From Streptomyces sp. MNU76 (lineage in GTDB: Bacteria; Actinomycetota; Actinomycetes; Streptomycetales; Streptomycetaceae), in the NCBI RefSeq assembly GCF_020982545.1, contig NZ_JAJKLK010000001.1:248001-312000 (forward strand): a DNA stretch of 64,000 nucleotides, written 5' to 3'. Made by a program: the position numbers and the translations under genes. Below the pieces are notes generated by a model that saw nothing but the letters and a program-made list of their open reading frames with translations, did not search any database and was not told the DNA's origin. This document shows, in pieces, positions 54,805 through 64,000 of the stretch (its first letter is position 1; each line of letters opens with the position of its first letter).

Positions 54805-54839
54805 GAAGCCCCACCGGACCCGCAGTCACCCCCCGGGCC

Positions 54840-55895
54840 TCAGCCCTGGCTGACCTTCTTCGCCTTCTCGATCGCCTCGGCCAGCTCCTCGAGAAGCGGC
54901 GCGCACTTGTCGTAGGACAGGATCGGCTCGGGGTTGCGCCCGATGACCTGCCCGGCCTTCACCGCGGGAAGCTTCTTCCACGTCGCCTCCTCGATCGCGT
55001 CCGGCTGGATCGCCGACGTGCGGTTGTCCATGATGATGACGTCCGCGTCGTACTTGTCGACGTTCTCCCAGCTGAGGTTCTCGAACCAGCCCCCGCTGGC
55101 CTTCAGCGCGGCGGCGCTCGGCTCGACGAAGTTCACGCCGAGGGCCTTGAAGTACTCCAGGTCGATGGAGAGGTTCGAACCGGAGACGTAGAAGATGTCC
55201 TGGCTGGCGGAGCCGGCGAGCACCTTGACGTCGGGCTTGGCCTTGGTAGCCGCGCGCAGCCGGGCGGCCGCGTCCTCGAACCGCTTCTTCGCGGCGGTGA
55301 TCTTCTCGGACCCCGTGTCCGCGCCGAGCGACTTGGCCAGCTCCAGCATGCGCTGCAGCGGCTCGGTCAGCTGACGGTCGTACACGGAGATGCCGACGCT
55401 CGGCGCGAGCTTGGCGATCTTGTCCTTGGATGCCTCGGGCACGTACCAGAGGGTGCCGGCGTCGTCGAACAGCGTCGTGATGAGGACGTCGGGGGCGAGG
55501 GCGGCGTACTTCTCGACGTTGAACTCGTCCCAGACGTTGCCGAGGATCTCCACCTTGCTGATGTCGAGGTCGCCGGCCTGGACGTCGGCCTTGCCGTCCG
55601 TCGTCTTCGTCGGGCCGAAGACGCCCTTGACGCCGATGCCGTAGTCGTGGAGTGCGGCGGCGACACCCACGAACGCGACGATGTTCGACGGCGCCTTGTC
55701 GGTCTTGACGGTCTCGCCGCGGTCGTCCTTGAACGACCAGGGGCCCTTCGCGGCGGCCGTCTCCTTGTCGGAGCCAGTGCCGCTGCTCGTCGAGCTCTCG
55801 TCCCCGCAGGCGGCGAGCACGGCGCCGAGACCGAGTGCGCCACCGGCGGCGAGGATGCCACGGCGGGTGAGGTGAGCGGCTCTGGCGTTGGACAT
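54840..55895 (-). CDS. desE: ferrioxamine-binding lipoprotein DesE
   Basis: The 351-residue binding protein of an iron-siderophore ABC importer collects ferrioxamines at the cell surface. Its signal has a Tat-like start (LTRRGILAAGGALGLGAVLA) and a lipobox LAAC. The mature protein has the periplasmic-binding TroA/FhuD-type fold: SNIVAFVGVAAALHDYGIGV, LAPDVLITTLFDD and NVDKYDADVIIMDNRTS. An iron box lies 54-72 bases upstream. No permease or ATPase genes are nearby, so it relies on importers elsewhere. Confidence 0.95.
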   Translation of the reverse strand: MSNARAAHLTRRGILAAGGALGLGAVLAACGDESSTSSGTGSDKETAAAKGPWSFKDDRGETVKTDKAPSNIVAFVGVAAALHDYGIGVKGVFGPTKTTDGKADVQAGDLDISKVEILGNVWDEFNVEKYAALAPDVLITTLFDDAGTLWYVPEASKDKIAKLAPSVGISVYDRQLTEPLQRMLELAKSLGADTGSEKITAAKKRFEDAAARLRAATKAKPDVKVLAGSASQDIFYVSGSNLSIDLEYFKALGVNFVEPSAAALKASGGWFENLSWENVDKYDADVIIMDNRTSAIQPDAIEEATWKKLPAVKAGQVIGRNPEPILSYDKCAPLLEELAEAIEKAKKVSQG

Positions 55896-55948
55896 GTGTA
55901 TGGCTACTTTCGAACGGGGCGGAGTGCCGCCCGAGGGCGAGTTCGAAG

Positions 55949-55967
55949 GTAGGTTAGCCTAACCTCA
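55949..55967. promoter_or_regulatory. iron box upstream of desE
   Basis: GTAGGTTAGCCTAACCTCA contains the perfect palindromic core AGGTTAGCCTAACCT (55951-55965), matching the DmdR1/DtxR iron box. It is placed in the desE promoter region. Confidence 0.93.
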
Positions 55968-56389
55968 TCAGTTGTCCAGGGGGTGGTTCCGGGTGATGGA
56001 ACGCCGGGGTCCACTGCCGTTGCGGCCTTTGTGTTTCCTGTGAATCGAAGGTTGGGTGGGCGCGCGGGATGGCGAGACCCCCTGAATCGGTCACTCGCCT
56101 CGCGAAAGGGAAGGTCTGCCTCGAACGGTCCCGGGCTCGGTTGCGGCCCCAACTTCCCTCGGTCGATGGGCCTTTGGGGCCCCCTGGTGTTCGGGCAATC
56201 GAACATCCCCGTCCGTCAGTGGCCGAAAATAACTCATCTTGCGTGCATGCTCGCCCGGCGGTTCGGCCGAACGCCAAGTGGGAGTCACCCACCTGGCGTC
56301 GGCTCAAACGTTGTGTATGTCACCGGCGTCCGTGGGCCGGAGCCGCAGGAGGAACCGACCCCGGAACCCGGCCGCTCGGCGCCGGTGGT
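55968..56389. other. intergenic region upstream of desE, no gene seen
   Basis: About 420 bases without coding-type third-position bias. The only structured item is GTTCGGCCGAAC at 56261-56272, a 12-bp perfect palindrome inside a longer imperfect one, of unknown meaning. Confidence 0.4.
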
Positions 56390-56849
56390 TCAGCTGAGGG
56401 CTTGGTAGCCGCTCCAACCGCCACCCAGATCCCTGAGGGGCAGGTCGCCCTTGGAGATGCGGGGAACGAACCACAGGTGGCCCGTCTCAAGAACGGTCCA
56501 CAGGTCTGGTACTCCGTCGTGGTCGGCGTCTCCGGGAGAGGTCACCAGTGGGGCCCTCCCGGTGGTGAACCCGTATCCAGTCTTGATCTTGGTCGACTGG
56601 TCCGCGAGACCGTCACCGTTGTCGCCGGTGCCGGTGTGGATGTAGAGGTCGCCGGTCTCGGTGTTGCGGGAGATCAGGTCGACCCGCTCGTCCCCCCACA
56701 CATTGCCGGGGGCGATGAGCGTGGACTTCGCCCAGCCCTCGGTGCCGATCAGCAGGGGTTCCCGGTCGCTGTCGAGTCGGTTGTCGGGCGCTCCGAAGTA
56801 GAGCCACAGCAGGTCACCATTGCGGACCAGGAGGGGGTCTGTACGGTCC
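56390..56849 (-). pseudogene. 3' fragment of an FG-GAP/VCBS-repeat secreted protein
   Basis: The minus-strand frame ending at 56390 encodes about 150 residues of FG-GAP-like repeats: DPLLVRNGDLLWLYFGAPDN, GTEGWAKSTLIAPGNVWGDE, RVDLISRNTETGDLYIHTGT and SPGDADHDGVPDLWTVLETG. Normal proteins of this type are several hundred residues long and exported; here an in-frame stop (TGA) lies just upstream near 56850 and the N-terminal part and signal are missing. No good start is seen, so it is a remnant. Confidence 0.75.
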
Positions 56850-57171
56850 GCTCATTCCTCGACCCGAGCTCACTCTGCCGAACCTGCGACAGGCCGTCGC
56901 CACGGTTGTCCCCTCCCGGCTTCCCGAGTTCTTCGAGGACCTTCAGACGGCCTTCGTCAGAGCCGGGGACGAGGACAGCGTCGTGCCGATCCGGATGTTC
57001 TACCGGCAGTGGGCCGTCGTCGTCGAGATCGAGCGGCACCCCGGGACCGCCCGCCGCCTGCACGCCGCCGAACAGGCCATCAGCAGTCCGGATCCCGTCG
57101 GGCGGGAGCGCGCGATCCGTGAAGCCGGTGACATCGTGCGCGCCGCGCATCGTGAGGTTGCCGGTGGCTGA
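56845..57171 (+). pseudogene. antitoxin-like small protein, 5' end missing
   Basis: The plus-strand frame reads PLIPRPELTLPNLRQAVATV, LPEFFEDLQTAFVRAGDEDS and VVPIRMFYRQWAVVVEIERH, ending at TGA 57171 with GDIVRAAHREVAGG. It looks like a short Streptomyces protein paired with a RelE-type partner, probably of the DUF6247 kind. The beginning, including a start codon, is absent: the frame enters directly from the FG-GAP fragment near 56845. The first ATG (56992) would give only a truncated form. The following gene overlaps its stop by eight bases, as in toxin-antitoxin pairs. Confidence 0.6.
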
Positions 57172-57415
57172 CTGGCACTGGGAGCCGTTCTGCGACGATC
57201 TGCTGGACGGTCTTCCCGAAGCCGCCCGTGCCGAGACCGAGCGGCTGGCCAACGAAATCGCCGTACGCGAATCCATGGTCTTTCTGTAAGGGGCCGCCTA
57301 CACCGGACCGGGGCCTGGCGTGCGCACCGAGAGCCGAGGTCTGCTCATGCTCACCTACCTGACGGACGTGCGGGGCGAGCGGGTCGTGCTGGTGCAGGTG
57401 AGCTGGTTCGGCTGA
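57164..57415 (+). pseudogene. RelE-like toxin homologue interrupted by an in-frame TAA
   Basis: GTG 57164 starts ADWHWEPFCDDLLDGLPEAA, continuing to NEIAVRESMVFL, then TAA at 57287-57289. The same frame then continues GAAYTGPGPGVRTESRGLLM and LTYLTDVRGERVVLVQVSWF to TGA 57415, which is clearly the rest of the same small protein. I recall relatives reading through this point without a stop. The nonsense change, with the truncated partner gene before it, marks a dead toxin-antitoxin-type locus. Confidence 0.65.
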
Positions 57416-57439
57416 CCTCGCGGGTGAACGCGGGAGATA

Positions 57440-58600
57440 TCACCCTGTCAGCCCCAACTCCCGTGCGATCAGCATCCGTTGCACCTCGCTCGTGCCCTCG
57501 CCGATCTCCAGGATCTTGGAGTCGCGCCACATACGGGCGACGGGGTACTCGTTCATGAAGCCGTAGCCGCCGTGGATCTGCGTGGCGTCACGGGCGTTGT
57601 CGACGGCGACGGTGGAGGAGTACAGCTTGGCGAGGGCCGCCTCCTTCTTGAAGGGTTCACCGGCGACGAGGCGGTAGGCCGCGTCGCGCCAGGAGAGGCG
57701 GGCCGTGTGGGCCTTCATCTCCATGTCGGCGATCTTGAACTGGATCGCCTGGTTGGCGCCGATCGGCCGGCCGAAGGCGTGCCGCTCCTTCGCGTACTTC
57801 ACCGACTCGTCCACACAGCCCTGGGCGAGGCCGGTGGCGAGCGCCGAGATGGCGATCCGGCCCTCGTCGAGGATGCGCAGGAACTGGGCGTAGCCGCGGC
57901 CCTGTTCGCCGAGGAGGTTCTCCGCCGGGACCCGGACCTCGGAGAAGGACAGTTCACGTGTGTCCGAGGCGTTCCAGCCGACCTTGGAGTAGGGGGCGGC
58001 CACCGTGAACCCGGGGGTGCCGGACGGGACGATGATCGAGGAGATCAGCGGCTTGCCGTCCGGGGTGCGGCCGGTGACCGCCGTGACCGTGACCAGCCCC
58101 GTGATGTCCGTGCCCGAGTTGGTGATGAAGCACTTGCTGCCGTTGATGACCCATTCGTTCGTCGACTCGTCCAGGCGGGCCGTCGTCCGGGTCGCCCCCG
58201 CGTCCGAGCCGCCGTCCGGCTCGGTCAGGCCGAACGCGCCCAGCATCTCGCCGGAGCAGAGCCGCGGCAGCCACTCCTCCTTCTGCGCCGGTGTGCCGAA
58301 GAGGTGGATCGGCATCGCGCCCAGGGAGACCCCGGCTTCGAGGGTGATCGCCACGGACGAGTCCACCCGGGCCAGTTCCTCCAGCGCGATGCCGAGCGCC
58401 AGGTAGTCGCCGCCCATGCCGCCGTACTCCTCGGGGAACGGCAGTCCGAACAGCCCCATGCGGCCCATCTCGCGCACGATCTCGTAGGGGAACTCGTGCC
58501 GCTCGTAGAAGTCGCCGATCTTGGGCGCGACGACCTCGTGCGCGAACTCCTCGACCGTGCGGCGGAGTTCTTCCAGCTCGGGGGAGAGGCGGTGGTTCAT
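57440..58600 (-). CDS. acyl-CoA dehydrogenase, probable isovaleryl-CoA dehydrogenase (fadE4/acdH type)
   Basis: The 386-residue FAD enzyme oxidises an acyl-CoA at the alpha-beta position. Signatures include GAFGLTEPDGGSDAGATRTT, FITNSGTDITGLVTVTAVTG, RHAFGRPIGANQAIQFKIAD and the C-terminal IHGGYGFMNEYPVARMWRDS. The operon context, with HMG-CoA lyase and a methylcrotonyl-CoA carboxylase pair, makes isovaleryl-CoA (leucine pathway) the likely substrate. ATG 58600 overlaps the hmgL stop by four bases. It is the last gene of the operon. Confidence 0.93.
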   Translation of the reverse strand: MNHRLSPELEELRRTVEEFAHEVVAPKIGDFYERHEFPYEIVREMGRMGLFGLPFPEEYGGMGGDYLALGIALEELARVDSSVAITLEAGVSLGAMPIHLFGTPAQKEEWLPRLCSGEMLGAFGLTEPDGGSDAGATRTTARLDESTNEWVINGSKCFITNSGTDITGLVTVTAVTGRTPDGKPLISSIIVPSGTPGFTVAAPYSKVGWNASDTRELSFSEVRVPAENLLGEQGRGYAQFLRILDEGRIAISALATGLAQGCVDESVKYAKERHAFGRPIGANQAIQFKIADMEMKAHTARLSWRDAAYRLVAGEPFKKEAALAKLYSSTVAVDNARDATQIHGGYGFMNEYPVARMWRDSKILEIGEGTSEVQRMLIARELGLTG

Positions 58601-59562
58601 GAGACGTCAGTGCTCCTTGGGTCCTCGTGGCCCTTGTCGTCCTCGTGGGACAGGGCGCGTACGGTGCGGGACGGGCTGGGTCGGCCCAGGTGTTCGGCCA
58701 TCCACGCGCTGGTGGCGACGAGACGGCCGAGGTCGACGCCGGTGTCGATGCCGAGTCCGCGCAGCATCCACACGAGGTCTTCGGTGGCGAGGTTTCCGGT
58801 GGCGGACTTCGCGTACGGGCAGCCGCCGAGGCCGCCCGCGGAGGCGTCCACGGTGGTGACGCCGTGCTGGAGCGCCGCGTAGGTGTTGGCGAGGGCCTGG
58901 CCGTACGTGTCGTGGAAGTGCACGCCGAGCTTCTCGACGGGGACGCCCGCGGTGAGTTCGGTCAGCAGGGCCCGGACATGGCCCGGGGTCGCCACCCCGA
59001 TCGTGTCGCCGAGACTGAGCTCGTCGCAGCCCATGTCGAGCAGGGCGCGGCAGACCCGGGTGACCTGGGGGACCGGGACCGCGCCCTCCCAGGGGTCACC
59101 GAAGCACATGGAGAGGTAGCCGCGGACGTGGACGCCCTCGGCCTTCGCCCGTGCCACCACCGGTGCGAACATCGCCAGTGCCTCGTCGACCGTGCGGTTG
59201 AGGTTGGCCTTGGCGAAGGACTCGGTGGCGCTCGCGAAGACGGCGACGCGGCGGGCGCCGAGCGCGAGGGCGCGGTCGAGGCCGCGCTCGTTGGGGACGA
59301 GGACGGGCAGGGCCACCCGCAGGTCGCTCACGAGCGGGAAAAGGGCCTCCGCGTCCGCCAGTTGGGGCACCCACTTGGGGTGGACGAAGCTGGTGGCCTC
59401 GATCGTGGTGAGCCCCGCGTCGGCCAGGCGGCGGACGAACTCCGCCTTGACCTCGGTGGGCACGGTCGACTTCTCGTTCTGCAGGCCGTCCCGGGCGCCC
59501 ACCTCGTGGATGCGGACGCGGGCCGGCAGGCCGGCCTCGGGGACCGTCATGGGCAGGGTCAC
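58597..59562 (-). CDS. hmgL: hydroxymethylglutaryl-CoA lyase
   Basis: The 321-residue enzyme splits HMG-CoA into acetoacetate and acetyl-CoA, the last step of leucine degradation. The TIM-barrel start [20 protein letters not shown] holds the metal-binding Asp and catalytic Arg, and the active-site loop [20 protein letters not shown] contains the essential Cys. GTG 59562 overlaps the accA1 stop (GTGA); ATG 59550 is an alternative. Confidence 0.95.
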   Translation of the reverse strand: MTLPMTVPEAGLPARVRIHEVGARDGLQNEKSTVPTEVKAEFVRRLADAGLTTIEATSFVHPKWVPQLADAEALFPLVSDLRVALPVLVPNERGLDRALALGARRVAVFASATESFAKANLNRTVDEALAMFAPVVARAKAEGVHVRGYLSMCFGDPWEGAVPVPQVTRVCRALLDMGCDELSLGDTIGVATPGHVRALLTELTAGVPVEKLGVHFHDTYGQALANTYAALQHGVTTVDASAGGLGGCPYAKSATGNLATEDLVWMLRGLGIDTGVDLGRLVATSAWMAEHLGRPSPSRTVRALSHEDDKGHEDPRSTDVS

Positions 59563-61523
59563 CGCGCCACCTCCTCGCGCTCCTCGTGCTCCTCGTTCTC
59601 TTCGTGGGGCGCGACGACCGCCAGCACCTGGTCCATGGCGACGGTCGTGCCCGGTGCGACGTCCAGCTCGGCGACCGTCCCGGCGTGCGGCGCGGAGACG
59701 ACGTGCTCCATCTTCATCGCCTCCACCACCAGCAGGCTCTGACCGGCGGTCACCTCGTCCCCGACGGCCACCTTCACGACGGTGACGGTGCCGGGCATGG
59801 GGGCGGTGAGCGAGTCGGCGCCGGCGTGCGCGGACCGGCTCAGGGACGCCGCCACGGGGTCGTGGTCGCGCACGTGCCAGGCGTGGCCGTCCCGGCCGAT
59901 CCAGTCGGCGGCGCGGTGGAAGGTGTGGCGGACACCGTCCAGCGTCACGGCGACCCGGTCGTCGGTGACGGTGTGGGTGCCGCGCGGGCGGTGGGTGACG
60001 GGTTCGAGTCCCGTCACGCGCAGGTCGAAGGCCGGCGGCAGGGGTTCACCGCCGAGACGCCACCCGTTCGGGACGGAGAAGGGGTCGGTCCAGCCGCTCA
60101 CGCGAGGCCGCAGCTCGTCGAGCCGTACGGCCGCCGCCGCCTCGTACACCGCCTCCGGGACCTCCGCGGAGACCAGCCCCTCGACCTCACGCTCCACCAG
60201 TCCCGTGTCCAACTCGCCCGCCACCACCGCCGGGTGGGCCAGCAGCCGCCGCAGGAACCCCGCGTTCGTCTGGACGCCGAGGGTGACCGTCTCCGCGAGG
60301 GCCGCCCGGAGCCGGCGCAGGGCGGTGGCGCGGTCGGGGCCGTACGCGATGACCTTGGAGAGCATCGGGTCGTACAGCGAGCCGACCTCCGTGCCCTCGC
60401 TGAGGCCGGAGTCCGTGCGGACGCCGTCGCCCTGGGGCTCGCGCAGCCGCAGGATCGTGCCGCCCGAGGGGAGGAAGCCGCGCGCCGGGTCCTCGGCGCA
60501 GAGGCGGGCCTCGACCGCGTGCCCCGTCAGCGTCACGTCCTCCTGCGCGAAGGCGAGCCGCTCGCCCGCCGCGACCCGCAGCTGCCACTCCACCAGGTCG
60601 ACACTGGTGATCAGCTCGGTCACCGGGTGCTCGACCTGGAGGCGGGTGTTCATCTCCATGAAGTAGTACGAGGACGGGTCGCCGCCGGGGACGATGAACT
60701 CGACCGTGCCCGCGCCCGAGTAGCCGCAGGAGCGGGCCGCCTGGACGGCCGCCTCGCCCATCGCCGCACGGGTCGCCTCGTCGAGCAGGACGCTGGGCGC
60801 CTCCTCGATGATCTTCTGGTGGCGGCGCTGGAGGGAGCACTCGCGCTCGCCGAGGTGGACCACGCCCCCGTGGCCGTCGGCGAGGACCTGGATCTCGATG
60901 TGCCGGGGGCGGTCGATCCACCGCTCCACCAGCAGGGTGTCGTCGCCGAAGGAGGCGCGGGCCTCGCGCCGGGCCGCGGCGATCTCGTCGGCCAGCACGG
61001 CCGTGTCCCGGACCAGCCGCATGCCCTTGCCGCCGCCGCCCGCGCTGGGCTTCAGCAGCACCGGCATGCCGATCTCCCGTGCGGCGTCGGCGAGTTGCCC
61101 GTCGGTCAGACCGCTGCCGCTGGAGCCCGGCACCACCGGCACGCCGGCCGCCCGGACCGTCTCCTTGGCGCGGATCTTGTCGCCCATGAGGGAGATGGCG
61201 TCGGCGGGCGGACCGATGAAGACCAGGCCGGCGTCGGCGCACGCCCGCGCGAAGGCGGCGTTCTCGGCGAGGAAGCCGTACCCGGGGTGGACGGCCTGCG
61301 CGCCGGTGCGGGCGGCGGCCTCCAGCAGCCGCTCCGCCGACAGGTAGCTCTCGGCGGCCGGCGGCGGGCCGATCCGTACCGCCGTGTCGGCCTCGCGGAC
61401 GTGCCGGGCGTCGGCGTCCGCGTCGGAGTACACGGCGACGGAGCGGACGCCGAGCGCGCGGAGGGTGCGGATGACGCGGACGGCGATCTCGCCGCGGTTC
61501 GCCACCAGTACTGTCTCGAACAT
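59559..61523 (-). CDS. accA1: biotin-dependent carboxylase alpha subunit AccA1 (methylcrotonyl-CoA carboxylase type)
   Basis: The 654-residue subunit carries biotin carboxylase and biotin carrier domains. It starts [20 protein letters not shown]; the ATP-grasp loop is [14 protein letters not shown], the catalytic region [15 protein letters not shown] and [15 protein letters not shown]. The C-terminal BCCP domain has the biotinylated Lys in [11 protein letters not shown]. An acidic tail ([11 protein letters not shown]) ends it. ATG 61523 is the family start. With AccD1 it should carboxylate 3-methylcrotonyl-CoA; in S. coelicolor the accD1A1-hmgL-fadE4 cluster does this. Confidence 0.95.
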   Translation of the reverse strand: MFETVLVANRGEIAVRVIRTLRALGVRSVAVYSDADADARHVREADTAVRIGPPPAAESYLSAERLLEAAARTGAQAVHPGYGFLAENAAFARACADAGLVFIGPPADAISLMGDKIRAKETVRAAGVPVVPGSSGSGLTDGQLADAAREIGMPVLLKPSAGGGGKGMRLVRDTAVLADEIAAARREARASFGDDTLLVERWIDRPRHIEIQVLADGHGGVVHLGERECSLQRRHQKIIEEAPSVLLDEATRAAMGEAAVQAARSCGYSGAGTVEFIVPGGDPSSYYFMEMNTRLQVEHPVTELITSVDLVEWQLRVAAGERLAFAQEDVTLTGHAVEARLCAEDPARGFLPSGGTILRLREPQGDGVRTDSGLSEGTEVGSLYDPMLSKVIAYGPDRATALRRLRAALAETVTLGVQTNAGFLRRLLAHPAVVAGELDTGLVEREVEGLVSAEVPEAVYEAAAAVRLDELRPRVSGWTDPFSVPNGWRLGGEPLPPAFDLRVTGLEPVTHRPRGTHTVTDDRVAVTLDGVRHTFHRAADWIGRDGHAWHVRDHDPVAASLSRSAHAGADSLTAPMPGTVTVVKVAVGDEVTAGQSLLVVEAMKMEHVVSAPHAGTVAELDVAPGTTVAMDQVLAVVAPHEENEEHEEREEVAR

Positions 61524-61537
61524 CTTCGTCCGTCCCC

Positions 61538-63154
61538 TCACATCCGGAAGACGCCGAACTGGGGGTCACCCAGGGGCGCGTTGGCACAGGCGGTCAGGGC
61601 GAGGCCCAGGACCTGGCGGGTGTCGAGGGGGTCGATGACCCCGTCGTCCCAGAGCCGGGCGGTGGCGTAGTAGGCGTTGCCCTGGCGCTCGTACTGGGCG
61701 CGGATCGGGTCCTTGAAGGACTCCTCGTCCTCGGCCGCCCACTCCTCGCCGCGTGCCTCCAACTGGTCCCGCTTCACGGTCGCCAGGACGGACGCGGCCT
61801 GCTCGCCGCCCATCACGGAGATCTTGGCGTTCGGCCACATCCACAGGAAGCGCGGCGAATAGGCCCGGCCGCACATCGAGTAGTTGCCCGCGCCGTACGA
61901 GCCGCCGACGACGACCGTCAGCTTGGGGACGCGGGTGCAGGCCACCGCCGTCACCATCTTGGCGCCGTGCTTGGCGATGCCCCCGGCCTCGTAGTCCCGG
62001 CCGACCATGAAGCCGGAGATGTTCTGCAGGAAGACCAGCGGGATGCCGCGCTGGTCGCACAGCTCGATGAAGTGGGCGCCCTTCTGCGCGGACTCGGAGA
62101 AGAGGATGCCGTTGTTGGCGACGATCCCGACCGGGTGCCCGTGGATCCGGGCGAAACCGGTGACCAGGGTCTGCCCGAACTCCGCCTTGAACTCCGCGAA
62201 CCGCGAGCCGTCGACGACGCGCGCGATGACCTCGCGGACGTCGTACGGGGTGCGGGAGTCGACCGGCACGGCGCCGTACAGCGTGTACGGGTCGACCTTC
62301 GGCTCGACGGCCGGCTCGACCGACCAGGGCAGCGGGCCCCGGGCGGGCAGGGTGGAGACGATGGTCCGCACGATGCGCAGGGCGTGGGCGTCGCTCTCCG
62401 CGAGGTGGTCGGTGACCCCGGAGATCCGCGAGTGCACCTCGCCGCCGCCCAGCTCCTCGGCGGTGACGACCTCACCGGTGGCGGCCTTCACCAGGGGCGG
62501 GCCGCCGAGAAAGATGGTCCCCTGCCCCCGGACGATCACGGCCTCGTCGCTCATGGCGGGGACGTACGCGCCGCCCGCCGTGCACGACCCCAGCACGGCG
62601 GCGATCTGCGGGATGCCCGCGCCCGACATCCGCGCCTGGTTGTAGAAGATCCGGCCGAAGTGCTCCCGGTCGGGGAAGACCTCGTCCTGCATGGGCAGGA
62701 AGGCGCCGCCGGAGTCGACCAGGTAGAGGCAGGGCAGCCGGTTCTCCAGGGCCACCTCCTGCGCGCGCAGGTGCTTCTTCACCGTCATCGGGTAGTAGGT
62801 GCCGCCCTTGACGGTGGCGTCGTTGGCGACGACCACGCACTCGCGGCCGGCGACCCGGCCGATCCCGGCGATCACCCCCGCCGCCGGTGCCTGCCCCTCG
62901 TACATCCCGTCGGCGGCCAGGGGCGCCAGCTCCAGGAACGGGGAGCCGGGGTCGAGGAGGGTGTCGACCCGGTCGCGCGGCAGCAGCTTGCCGCGCGCGG
63001 TGTGCCGGGCGCGCGCCTTCTCGCCGCCGCCGAGCCGGGCGGCGGCGAGCTTGCCGCGCAGCTCGTCCACCAGCGCGCGGTGGGCCTCCTCGTTGGCCCG
63101 CCAGGCTTCCGACGCGGGATCGGCCGCGCTGTGAAGCTCCGGTGCCTCGTGCAT
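61538..63154 (-). CDS. accD1: acyl-CoA carboxyltransferase beta subunit AccD1 (methylcrotonyl-CoA carboxylase type)
   Basis: The 538-residue carboxyltransferase accepts CO2 from biotin and transfers it to the acyl-CoA. N- and C-terminal crotonase-like halves are visible: [40 protein letters not shown], then [20 protein letters not shown] and [20 protein letters not shown], with [20 protein letters not shown]. The last is characteristic of the methylcrotonyl and geranyl group rather than propionyl. It is the first gene of the operon, divergent from the TetR gene. Confidence 0.95.
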   Translation of the reverse strand: MHEAPELHSAADPASEAWRANEEAHRALVDELRGKLAAARLGGGEKARARHTARGKLLPRDRVDTLLDPGSPFLELAPLAADGMYEGQAPAAGVIAGIGRVAGRECVVVANDATVKGGTYYPMTVKKHLRAQEVALENRLPCLYLVDSGGAFLPMQDEVFPDREHFGRIFYNQARMSGAGIPQIAAVLGSCTAGGAYVPAMSDEAVIVRGQGTIFLGGPPLVKAATGEVVTAEELGGGEVHSRISGVTDHLAESDAHALRIVRTIVSTLPARGPLPWSVEPAVEPKVDPYTLYGAVPVDSRTPYDVREVIARVVDGSRFAEFKAEFGQTLVTGFARIHGHPVGIVANNGILFSESAQKGAHFIELCDQRGIPLVFLQNISGFMVGRDYEAGGIAKHGAKMVTAVACTRVPKLTVVVGGSYGAGNYSMCGRAYSPRFLWMWPNAKISVMGGEQAASVLATVKRDQLEARGEEWAAEDEESFKDPIRAQYERQGNAYYATARLWDDGVIDPLDTRQVLGLALTACANAPLGDPQFGVFRM

Positions 63155-63171
63155 CCTGCGAACCCCTCACC

Positions 63172-63220
63172 TTGTTAATGAGCGTTAACGCATTTCCTTC
63201 AGGTTAACGACCGCTAACCT
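63172..63220. promoter_or_regulatory. two related operators between the leucine operon and its TetR gene
   Basis: AGGTTAACGACCGCTAACCT (63201-63220) is a near-perfect inverted repeat, and GTTAATGAGCGTTAAC (63174-63189) is a second site sharing GTTAACG-type halves. Both lie in the 86-base gap between divergent genes, which is where a TetR regulator would repress both. The core GTTAAC is AT-rich against the background. Confidence 0.7.
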
Positions 63221-63240
63221 CCCTGTCTAGAATTGCTCCC

Positions 63241-63840
63241 ATGACCACCAGAACCGAAGCCCCCACCCGTCGCGAGCAGATCCTCAAGGAGGCCGCGCGG
63301 CTCTTCGCCGAGCGCGGCTTCCACGGCGTCGGCGTCGACGAGATAGGCGCCGCCGTGGGGATCAGCGGTCCCGGTCTCTACCGGCACTTCGCCGGCAAGG
63401 ACGCGATGCTCGCCGAGCTGCTGGTCGGCATCAGCGGGCAGCTCCTGACGGGTGCGAAGCGGCGGCTGGCGGAGGCCGACGGGGGGCCGGCCGAGGCGGT
63501 CCTCGACTCGCTCATCGAGGGGCACATCGACTTCGCCCTGGACGACCGCCCCCTGATCACCCTGCACGACCGTGAGCTGGACCGCCTGCGCGACAGCGAC
63601 CGCAAGCTGGTCCGCCAGCTCCAGCGCCAGTACGTCGAGCTCTGGGTGCAGGTGCTGCGCGAGGTTCACCCGGGCCTCGCGGAGCCCGCCGCCCGCTCCG
63701 CCGTGCACTCGGTCTTCGGCCTGCTGAACTCCACGCCGCACCTGGGCCGCCCCGGTTCCCTGCCGGGCCGCACGGCCACCGCGGAGCTGCTGCACCGGAT
63801 GGCACGGGGGGCGTTCGGGGCCGCTGCTGCGCAGGAGTGA
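63241..63840 (+). CDS. TetR-family regulator of the leucine-degradation operon
   Basis: The 199-residue repressor has the TetR helix-turn-helix (REQILKEAARLFAERGFHGV followed by DEIGAAVGISGPGLYRHFAG) and a helical ligand domain with HDRELDRLRDSDRKLVRQLQ. Its position, divergent from accD1 with two shared operators, implies it controls that operon and itself, probably responding to an acyl-CoA intermediate. ATG 63241 begins TTRTEAPTRREQ. Its ligand is not determinable from sequence. Confidence 0.9.
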   Translation: MTTRTEAPTRREQILKEAARLFAERGFHGVGVDEIGAAVGISGPGLYRHFAGKDAMLAELLVGISGQLLTGAKRRLAEADGGPAEAVLDSLIEGHIDFALDDRPLITLHDRELDRLRDSDRKLVRQLQRQYVELWVQVLREVHPGLAEPAARSAVHSVFGLLNSTPHLGRPGSLPGRTATAELLHRMARGAFGAAAAQE

Positions 63841-63976
63841 CGAGCGTTACGGGGGGAAGGGTCTGGACGGGGTTCCCTACCCGCCGGTACGGTTGCCTGA
63901 GCAAGCGCTTAGCCGACTCGGATGCGTCCGGTGGGGCGCTGGGCACATCCGAAAGCACTCAGGTGGAGGTGACGGC

Positions 63977-64000
63977 GTGCGCCGTACGGTGTTCAACGAG
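63977..64000 (+). CDS. start of a probable acyl-CoA dehydrogenase gene (cut by window edge)
   Basis: Eight codons from GTG 63977, preceded by GGAGGTGA, read RRTVFNE after the initiator. This is the usual beginning of a Streptomyces acyl-CoA dehydrogenase next to the leucine locus. Upstream, GAGCAAGCGCTTAG (about 63899-63912) contains the palindrome AAGCGCTT, a possible operator. The identification rests on very little sequence. Confidence 0.45.

Noticed and set aside
53698..55952. Plus-strand frames opposite desF and desE
   Set aside because: Both minus-strand proteins have strong signatures and iron-regulated promoters.

Overview
The window is chromosomal DNA from a high-GC actinobacterium, almost certainly a Streptomyces. 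The evidence is the extreme GC bias at third codon positions, frequent GTG starts, an adpA gene with a TTA codon, a desferrioxamine cluster, a cellobiose (ceb) cluster with CebR boxes, and a leucine-catabolism operon. From about 31 kb to the end the order (bglC-cebGFE-cebR, orn, adpA, universal stress protein, glmS, hexosaminidase, desDCBA, siderophore reductase, desE, acyl-CoA dehydrogenase, hmgL, biotin carboxylase pair, TetR) matches the S. coelicolor core region as I remember it. This is mostly core chromosome with small accessory scars, not a large island.

Layout. 0-5 kb: a partial hydroxyacid dehydrogenase divergent from two Asp/Glu-racemase-superfamily proteins, a luciferase-like monooxygenase, and a PAS-GGDEF-EAL cyclic-di-GMP protein (probable cdgA). 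5-8 kb: a secreted M6-type protease, tRNA-Lys and a small primase-like protein whose stop overlaps the tRNA. 8-13 kb: a compact cassette of SF1 helicase, unknown protein and RecB-like nuclease with a possible Fe-S cysteine cluster. 13-16.3 kb: PAP2 phosphatase, histidine phosphatase, then a MITE-like element abutting a broken IS701-family element, each bounded by CTAG. 16.3-22.3 kb: a large HTH regulator, a spermidine-synthase-like protein and a two-component system. 22.5-29.2 kb: a galactoside operon (ABC importer, GH36, GH42). 29-31 kb: NUDIX protein, a second MITE, a GNAT remnant and a small secreted RTX-like protein. 31-37.5 kb: the ceb locus. 37.6-43.1 kb: an atypical kinase, an IS30 scrap, tRNA-His, orn, adpA and a stress protein. 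43.3-48.3 kb: glmS, a small conserved gene with a 24-bp palindrome, a DUF4429-type protein and a GH20 hexosaminidase. 48.5-56 kb: desEFABCD with two iron boxes. 56.4-57.4 kb: three decayed gene fragments. 57.4-63.8 kb: leucine degradation with a divergent TetR regulator.

How the genes work together. Two sugar systems each pair an importer with cytoplasmic glycosidases: cellobiose with BglC under CebR, galactosides with GH36 and GH42. The des cluster makes and recovers desferrioxamine under iron control. The acd-hmgL-accA1-accD1 operon breaks down leucine. AdpA, oligoribonuclease and the cyclic-di-GMP protein are developmental functions.

Two points dominate interpretation. First, at least ten apparent single-base frameshifts lie in G/C homopolymers, most of them runs of four where five would restore a conserved protein. 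I think many are sequence errors rather than true mutations. Second, the most plausible little-described system is the nuclease-unknown-helicase cassette at 8.7-12.9 kb; its function is not demonstrable from sequence alone.
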